Assembly (NCBI GenBank): GCA_019915135.1
Contig: JAHLMK010000027.1
Location: 124,001 to 188,000, forward strand
Length of the DNA: 64,000 nt
Direction of reading: 5' to 3'
Source of the DNA: Strobilurus pachycystidiatus
Lineage: Eukaryota; Basidiomycota; Agaricomycetes; Agaricales; Physalacriaceae
The notes below the pieces were generated by a model, which was not told the DNA's origin, ran no database searches, and worked only from the letters and a program-made list of their open reading frames with translations. This document shows, in pieces, positions 57,982 to 64,000 of the stretch. Made by a program: the position numbers and the translations under genes. Each line of letters starts with the position of its first letter. Within the stretch, counting starts at the first letter, position 1.

Positions 57982-60691
57982 TTACTCGTCGGCTTCCTCA
58001 TCGTCGTCGTCGTCCTCACCATCGTCATCGTAGTCATTCACAGAGAGACCAAGCATTTCCTCAACCAGGTAATGGGCGTTTATCTTTGGCGAGGTGTGGT
58101 ACGGCCGGCGACCAACCCAAATCATGAACGCCTCCAACTCCTCCTCGACGCTAGTGCGAATAGCGCGTTTCGAGATCTGTGTCATGACGTGGAAGATTCT
58201 GTCCTGGTACATCAATCTCTCGTTGGCTCTATGGAAAGCCCAGAGCATTTCGCGCACTCTGGGGAACAGACATGAGTCGATGATACCGAACACTGGCGAT
58301 TCCACTTACTCGTCAAGTCTCCGATCCATCATCTGCCAGTTCAAGGTGGAGTTGAGACGCCAAGTCACGACGCACTCGTTGGCATCGGGTTCATCCTGGA
58401 AAATCTTGAGTGGCGGGTTGGGATTCGAAAGCCCTGCCTCCGTCAAAACCTCCACAATCAAGGAATTCGCAAACTCCACGAATTGCGGTGACAGGACGAG
58501 GCAGATGACGATATCCTTGTCGGCCGACAAAACCTCTTCCACAGAGGGTCCGTATGTGAGTCTTTTGACCGCAGAGTCAGGAACATCGGCCCCAAGGTCA
58601 CCGTACGATAGGTTATCGTTGAACCCACGTGCTTCCTTGACATTGAAATCGTCGATACTTTTGCAAAAATCGGGTATGCTGAAGTTCTTGTCCCATTTGT
58701 ATCTGAGAGTTGTCAGGAATCGAAGAAGTCGTTTCAACATATCGACGTAGACTTACTCGGGCGTGTCGTCGTAGGCCATAGTTGCGAGGCCTTCTCCATA
58801 TGTGTTCTCCGCCCATAGCTGATCATAAATGCTGCAAAACCCATCCGGTGTAAGTATTATCACATGGATGTCACTCGGGCACTTACACAATCTTCCCTTT
58901 CACCTCCTCTTCCCACAGGGCAACGTGCCTCATCAAGAGAGAGAAACCCGTCAGACAGCTTCGTCCCAAAGGCTCGCTCGATCTTTGCATGTTACTCTCC
59001 AGCATCGCATGCGAGAAAACTGGAGTTGCACTTTTCAGAGGAGGGTATTTCTCGTGGTGATCTGGCCAGTAGAAAGGTAGCGACTTATGACCACGCTTGA
59101 GGTAATTCTGGATGCACGCGCTGGTCCACTTGCGAGACTTCTCCCTCAGTGGTTCCAGGGAGAGCGGAGCTGGGAGGAGGTCCTCGCCTCGCGAGACAAG
59201 GGCCATCTGCTTCGAGGTCGAATATGTAGACAGAGAGGACAAGTAGGACGGCAAAATTCGCATCCCGAAGCCTTTGTTCGCGTATTTGAAAACACTAAGG
59301 TGAAGAGTGAGCAAAGGTGGTTTGAGCGAGTGATAGTCTCTACCGAGGGTCTCGCGTTGCTTTACGGTCTCCGAGATAATGCCCGTTTACGATGTCCATA
59401 GTGAAGATTGTTGTCCCCGCTGTACGAACCCTCAGCGACAGCGCGATACTAGGAATTTAACAACATACTCTCTAAGGCTCGGACGAAACGAGGAAGCATC
59501 CAAGTCGTCGTTCCATCGAATCCGACGGCGCAGGGATCAAGATCAAAATTCATCAGAACTTCCCTTGGGCTATTGACGAGTTTCAAGACAATTTGAACGC
59601 GCTTCTTGGGCCAAGCGGAGTAGAATGTGATCGTCTGTGAGTTCCGCACGACGAGGAATGGTGTGTTGGGGGGGAGATTCTTCTGGTAGATGTCCGCGAC
59701 GTGCTTGATCTTGTTTTCAGCCTCGAGGACGGAAAGTCCATAGATATAGAGGTCTATGTCAGACGAGAGCCATTCCTCCCGCTTGTGAACTCCTTCGTTG
59801 GGTACCTGGGGAGTCAAGAGCGTCCCTAGAACAAGTCCACCGGCCACGAAGACATTAGTCCAATCCAGACCCAGGAGAAGGTTGTCGGTCATCGCGTCCC
59901 AGTTGGCATTGAAGGAGCTCTGCGATGCTTGGACGTATATATAGGGCTTGCGCTTCTCTCCAAGGAAAGTGAATCCCGGGAGTGAAGACGCGTCCTCATG
60001 TCTCTTTATGGACAGCGCCGCAGGGCTGCCGGACGACGGTGCCTCCGAGTACTCTTCAGTGAGGACGAGGCGGAGGTCATCGAGCCCAACAAGTCCATAA
60101 GTCCATGGCCGAGCGTCTCCGGATTTCAAAGCGGCTTTGCGCGAAAGCAGCCGGAGATAATGCTCGTTCTGAATGATCCTGAGACGCGATGTTAGAAAGG
60201 AAGGTAGAGCGACGCGTGATAGAGTACCATTCGTCCTCGTCGTCGATCAACTCGTCTTCGCGCTCAACCTTGGCTTTCTTTTTCTGCCGCTCTCCGTCGT
60301 CGCTCGCTTGGGTGTCCTCTCCTGATCGCTTGAGCAACCCGACTTGTCTGACGGTGAATGGCAGGCGTTTCCACGTCCAGACGCGTCGTGCGTCATTGCT
60401 TTTGACCGCCTTCGCTTTGAGAAGTTCCTGGATATTCTCGACGGTCGTGTGAGCAGCGGAGCCGAGCGCTGCACTGAATTCAACGCCGAAGATTTCCAAT
60501 GAGTCGCTTTGCTTGAGCGCCTCCGCTTCGGCCTTTCTCCAAGACTCAATCTGTAGGCGAACTGCAGCTATCCCCATACCATACGCCTCTCCCTTCCGAT
60601 ACTGTTGCAGAAGGAGCGTGCGCAACTCCTCCGAGGAAGCAGTGCCGACTACTGGTCTACCATCGTACTGAACAGAGCGCGGGTCTACCAT
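57982..60691 (-). CDS. Large protein with nucleotidyltransferase-like GG...DxD pattern
   Basis: It starts MVDPRSVQYDGRPVVG. A helical N-terminus is followed by a basic linker (ERQKKKAKVEREDE). The central domain has NVFVAGGLVLGTLL, then about 20 residues on SSDIDLYIYGL, a G-G...DxD pattern like polymerase-beta-type nucleotidyltransferases. Next are LVVRNSQTITFYSAWPKKRV, VLMNFDLDPCAVGFDG and RALETGTTIFTMD. Introns near 59407-59455 and 59297-59345 restore frame into FKYANKGFGMRILPSYL. Further exons read SLPFYWPDHHEKYPP, WRLNSTLNWQMMDRR and FGIIDSCLFPRVREML, and the gene ends in an acidic tail (DYDDDGEDDDDDEEADE). The gene appears intact across about seven exons. The enzymatic role is inferred from the motif only; a non-catalytic fold is possible. 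Confidence 0.65.
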
Positions 60692-61023
60692 GACGGTGAT
60701 AGCGCTAAGAAATTTGTTCAGCGGCCATTGCAACAGAGTTGTTAGAGTACATACCGTTTATTTTGAAGTGATTGTGAGGGAGCGGTCAGCAAAGGTCCTA
60801 CTGGAGAACAGGGCTCACAACGAAGTTATTTGAAGAACGGGGACACCCCGTATACTTTAACAACTGTCAAAGAGTCGCGGCTACGTACATACATATTACG
60901 TCTGGTATAAGGGCAATGATACGGAGCCCTGAAAGCGGAGACGCGATGAGTATATCATCACCAGCTTCCTCAGAGCTTCCTCCGATGTCCGTCTTGTAAA
61001 CCTAGGAACCGAAGCCTTGATTA
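60692..61023. other. Intergenic region
   Basis: About 330 bp between the start of the nucleotidyltransferase-like gene and the stop of the zinc-cluster gene, both on the minus strand. No motif or gene was seen. Confidence 0.4.
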
Positions 61024-62541
61024 CTACGTCGTCTGTGGTTCGACATACATTCTCGGCTGGAAGTATCCAGAATGATTAGTGTAGGCGATATTGGTGGCGT
61101 AGTTGAAGTTCATATGCCGCTGTTCGACAACTTCACTTTGGTAATATCCCGTGTGCACCGTGGTGTTTTCCTCGGGGGAGCTTGGAAAGCCACCTTCTAA
61201 AAAGAAAGGATCGTCAGCGCATCACACACTTAGGCTTATAAGCATACCGGAATAGGTCTCGGGAAATGAGGCTTGACGAGGGTGATCGTCCGTAGACAAA
61301 GCCAGGCGACCCGGAGGTGGCGGCGGTAGTGCCCCATTACTGCACTCATAGTTCTTGCGATCGCATGGCCCACAAGGACTGATTAAATAGTCGATGAGTG
61401 TGAGAAACAGATACGAACGCCTCGGTGGACTTACTAGTCCTCGTCACATCGAACCTTATCGCGTCTGGAACCAGTCAAGCCAAATACAGATGTTGAAGCA
61501 AATCAACCAAGTACCTGCAATGGAAGCACGCCTTGTACAGCATCTAGTAAGTGAACGAGGTTTAGAAGCAAGATTGAGCACGCGTACCTGCTTCATTCGC
61601 GTCCCAGGACCGCCTCGGCGCTTATCGTTTTCGATGCACTCTTGGCCGCTTTCTGAACACTGTGGACAAGGCCGCACCTCGCCACACCTCTTGTTAGTCC
61701 GGCGACACGCGTCGCAACGGAGTTTGGTTGATTTGGGACCTCTCTCTCCTTCAACGCAAGGCTTTTTCTTCGCGATGCAACGCGTGCACGGTCTCTCCGC
61801 GTCACACTGAGGAGATCGTCAGTCACATACTAACAATCGATCCGCTTGGACATTACCTTCTTGTTGTCCCTGCGGCAAGACTGGCAGGCCATCTTGACTC
61901 GATCGCCATGGGGAAGTCTCTGGGAATCATCACGTCGATGTCGCGCCTTCGATGAAATGGAGGCCTGACGAGCATCGATACAGTCCTGGTTCATATCTTC
62001 GCAATTCCGACATCGACGTTCGACTCCAGGCTGACATTTCACCCTTGCCTTTCGACACGCAACGCATCCAATGTTGCACTCGTCCTGGATCCCCCTCTTG
62101 AGGCAAACATCGCAAGGCCTGGAGCATTTTAGCACTAGCGCAGAGGCAGACCACACAGGGACCTACTCTCCCTGATTGCACTTGACCTTATCCCGTCTGA
62201 TTGAGGCGGTTGAGTCCAATATGTATAGAGAAGAGCCTAGACACCATTACGCACCGGCAACCTGAGCATGCCTGTAAGCAGATCACGATCGAAATTAGTG
62301 TGGCGGCAACAAATACAGCTGTTGTAATTTCACCAGTCCTGTTTTGGGAAGTTGGGCAGCCTTTGTCACTGCCAAAGCATGCTGTAGTGCTCTGTGAGTA
62401 GCCATTCCGTCCATGTTCGGATTCATGGTCGATGTTCAGAAACAAGCGAGTCCAATATCCTATTTTGGAAGAATGCTCTGGTCTGCAGTATGCAGTATCG
62501 CTAATACTATAGCTGTCGGCTGAGCCACGGGACCTATTCAT
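61024..62541 (-). CDS. Protein with five tandem Zn2Cys6-type clusters
   Basis: Splicing by frame gives a chain of fungal binuclear zinc clusters, normally single DNA-binding modules of transcription factors. (1) ACSGCRRDKVKC, then EPCDVCLKRGIQDEC. (2) GCVACRKARVKC, then RRCRNCEDMNQDC. (3) ACQSCRRDNKKC, then RPCTRCIAKKKPC. (4) RCDACRRTNKRC, then RPCPQCSESGQEC. (5) ACFHCRRDKVRC, then YPCGPCDRKNYEC. Each has six Cys in the CxxCx6Cx(n)CxxCx(6-9)C pattern. Introns fall inside clusters 1, 3 and 5 at GT-AG sites, which argues for one spliced mRNA. The C-terminus is proline-rich (GALPPPPPGR) and ends QPRMYVEPQTT; no fungal_trans middle domain is seen. The 5' end is uncertain: ATG at 62541 is possible, but the hydrophobic run ahead of cluster 1 may be intronic. 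Nuclear DNA binding is inferred. Confidence 0.72.
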
Positions 62542-62590
62542 TTCATGTCGCCAAGCGCCTTACATACAGATGCGAGGTAGATAAGAGAGA

Positions 62591-63999
62591 TTAAATTTTG
62601 AGAAACGACATGAACTCGAATCGTTGCAGACTCTGTTCCGGGTACTTCAACTCCCAGCACACAAATTCCCCTCGGAGACCTTCATCCAGAACGGCATCAA
62701 TGACATGAGAGTACGGTTTGGGATTGCTGGGTGTGACAGTGAAACCCTTCTCTGACCTCTGTCGAAATTCTGCCGCCGTTTCGAAGCCAATCCTCCACAG
62801 GTCCGCTTCAGAACGTGTTTTCATGTCTCTGTCAGGAAAATACTGCACCACTATGACGAGCGGGTAGTTGGCATTTTCAGAGAATTGCTGCAGGTACTGA
62901 ATCTTTGTTTGCCTGAGCCAGTTTCGCTGGTAGAATAACTTGATCATGACCCGATGACGCAAATATGCAAGGTCTTGGTCAGATAGCGGCGGCGTTCGGA
63001 AAGCTGTGAGAGGAGATGAGCTACTGCGCGGCGCGCCTGATGCTTGAAGACGAGCACCTCTTCTCCGGTCCTGGTAATGAGCGCATTTTACGCGATGACC
63101 CTCTTTCCAAGCCTTTTTTTGACATTTGACTGAGCAGAACAAGGCTAATCGACACCCCGAACACTCTTTAGAACTCTTGTTGACGCACTGAAAGTAATAC
63201 CAGTCAGGTATACAGATGATTATATTGAATAGACTGAAACCTGACTGAAACGCACCTCCAGATTCGAGCAGGGACGAGGAGATAGTGGAATGCCAACTAG
63301 TGTGAGATTGGTGAGATCCTTCTGAATCTCTTCGATGCACTTGCGCGCAGCCAAGTAAGAATCCCAAAGCGACGTGCTGTCAGATGTGTGTTGGATGTTC
63401 CGCCGCGTTAACCGTCTACAAGCCTTGGCGGCTAGGTGAAAAACGGATCGGTGAATCAGACTGACTTCCACGGTCTGGAAGAAACCAGTCACAACTTCAA
63501 CGACAGGCGCGCCAGGGTTCGGTAGCTCGGCGGAGATGATCGAGATGACCTCGAAAGCATGACGCTCCAAAGATTCAACCATAGCTTCGGGATAGCCCCC
63601 ACTAATCCCAGGGCGCTCGAAGTTCCAAAAGTATGAGATGCAAACTTGGATGCACCGCCGTTGGTTCGACTCTATGACCTTCCATCCCACTTCGTCCCCA
63701 TCGCTGGGAGTCAAAATGAGACGTTCAAGATACAGGAATATCAACGAAATGATCCTGTGATTATGCAGTTCGTCGTTGAAGCTGTCCGAACCTGCTGACA
63801 GGACAAGCATCATCTCCAGCGTATTGACAGTGATACCTAGAGGATCCTTGATGTCCAGAAATCCTAGACGAGTGAAAATAGCGTAGCGGATACTACTAAG
63901 ACGAGCAGGCTCCATCCCTGTGAAGATGTCGCGTCTACGAAGCTGCTGCAGCATCGAGTTACGGCCGTCAGATTTAGTCCGATCGGTCATGACGCTCAT
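62591..63999 (-). CDS. MYND zinc-finger protein, may continue past the window
   Basis: The N-terminal ~230 residues are helical without a known motif (SMLQQLRRRDIFTGME, ISLIFLYLERLILTPSD, CRRLTRRNIQHTSD). The MYND finger spans an intron (about 63190-63255): CSNLE, then CVNKSSKECSGCRLALFC, SVKCQKKAWKEGHRVKC. A basic linker (DRRRGARLQASG) and a C-terminal domain follow (YPLVIVVQYFPDRDMKT, GEFVCWELKYPEQSLQ) and end MSFLKI. An ATG lies at 63997-63999, exactly at the window edge, so upstream exons may exist. MYND fingers mediate protein contacts; the partner is unknown. No SET domain is seen, so it is not a SMYD-type methyltransferase. Confidence 0.75.
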
Positions 64000-64000
64000 T

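Noticed and set aside
1..64000. tRNA or rRNA genes
   Set aside because: I looked for B-box-like GGTTCRANYCC cores and conserved rRNA stretches and saw none; a covariance-model scan would be needed to exclude diverged tRNAs.

Overview
This 64 kb window is nuclear DNA of a filamentous fungus, almost certainly an agaricomycete (mushroom-forming basidiomycete). The reasons are gene-dense DNA with many 50-60 bp GT-AG introns, a non-reducing PKS relic, tandem P450s, MYND-finger and F-box families, non-RD tyrosine-kinase-like kinases, and a KDZ/TET-JBP type transposon region that is typical of agaricomycetes. All intron-exon joins were worked out by eye from splice signals and frame continuity, so gene spans are better supported than individual exon ends.

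Layout. 0.7-15 kb holds ordinary single-copy genes: a BYE1-like PHD/TFIIS-M/SPOC transcription factor (+), a dynactin p24-like subunit (-), an L-arabinitol 4-dehydrogenase-like enzyme (-), a tyrosine-kinase-like protein kinase (+) and an RTC4-like protein (-). 15-33.5 kb is a mobile-element region, mostly on the minus strand. It has a LINE-like remnant, a TET/JBP-type 2OG-Fe(II) dioxygenase gene, two minisatellites (142 bp x 3.6; 22 bp x 3), a plus-strand unknown, a ~950-aa unknown, a palindrome-bearing 65-72 bp repeat array, an acidic unknown, a CxC5/CxC6 KDZ-type transposase, another unknown and a cysteine-cluster protein with an in-frame stop.

34.6-44.2 kb is a plus-strand cluster of F-box-like/LRR-like genes and a MYND-finger gene. 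It is interrupted and flanked by two degenerate arrays (41.36-42.47 and 44.5-45.45 kb) whose units look like serial spliceosomal introns (GTGAGTACGCC...CTNAY...CAG) and carry an inverted repeat (GGACGAAAT/ATTTCGTCC). 46-48.7 kb is a badly decayed non-reducing polyketide synthase that lacks its acyltransferase domain and has a catalytic His changed to Leu.

49-64 kb returns to denser genes: two closely similar tandem cytochrome P450 genes flanking a MYND gene, a large protein with a nucleotidyltransferase-like GG...DxD pattern (-), a gene that appears to encode five tandem Zn2Cys6 clusters (-), and a MYND-finger gene that runs to the right edge (-). A short hairpin-bearing element occurs twice, at 12.6 and 50.9 kb.

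The strongest candidates for something undescribed are the intron-like arrays, the five-cluster Zn2Cys6 protein, and the set of uncharacterised genes travelling with the TET/JBP and KDZ genes.
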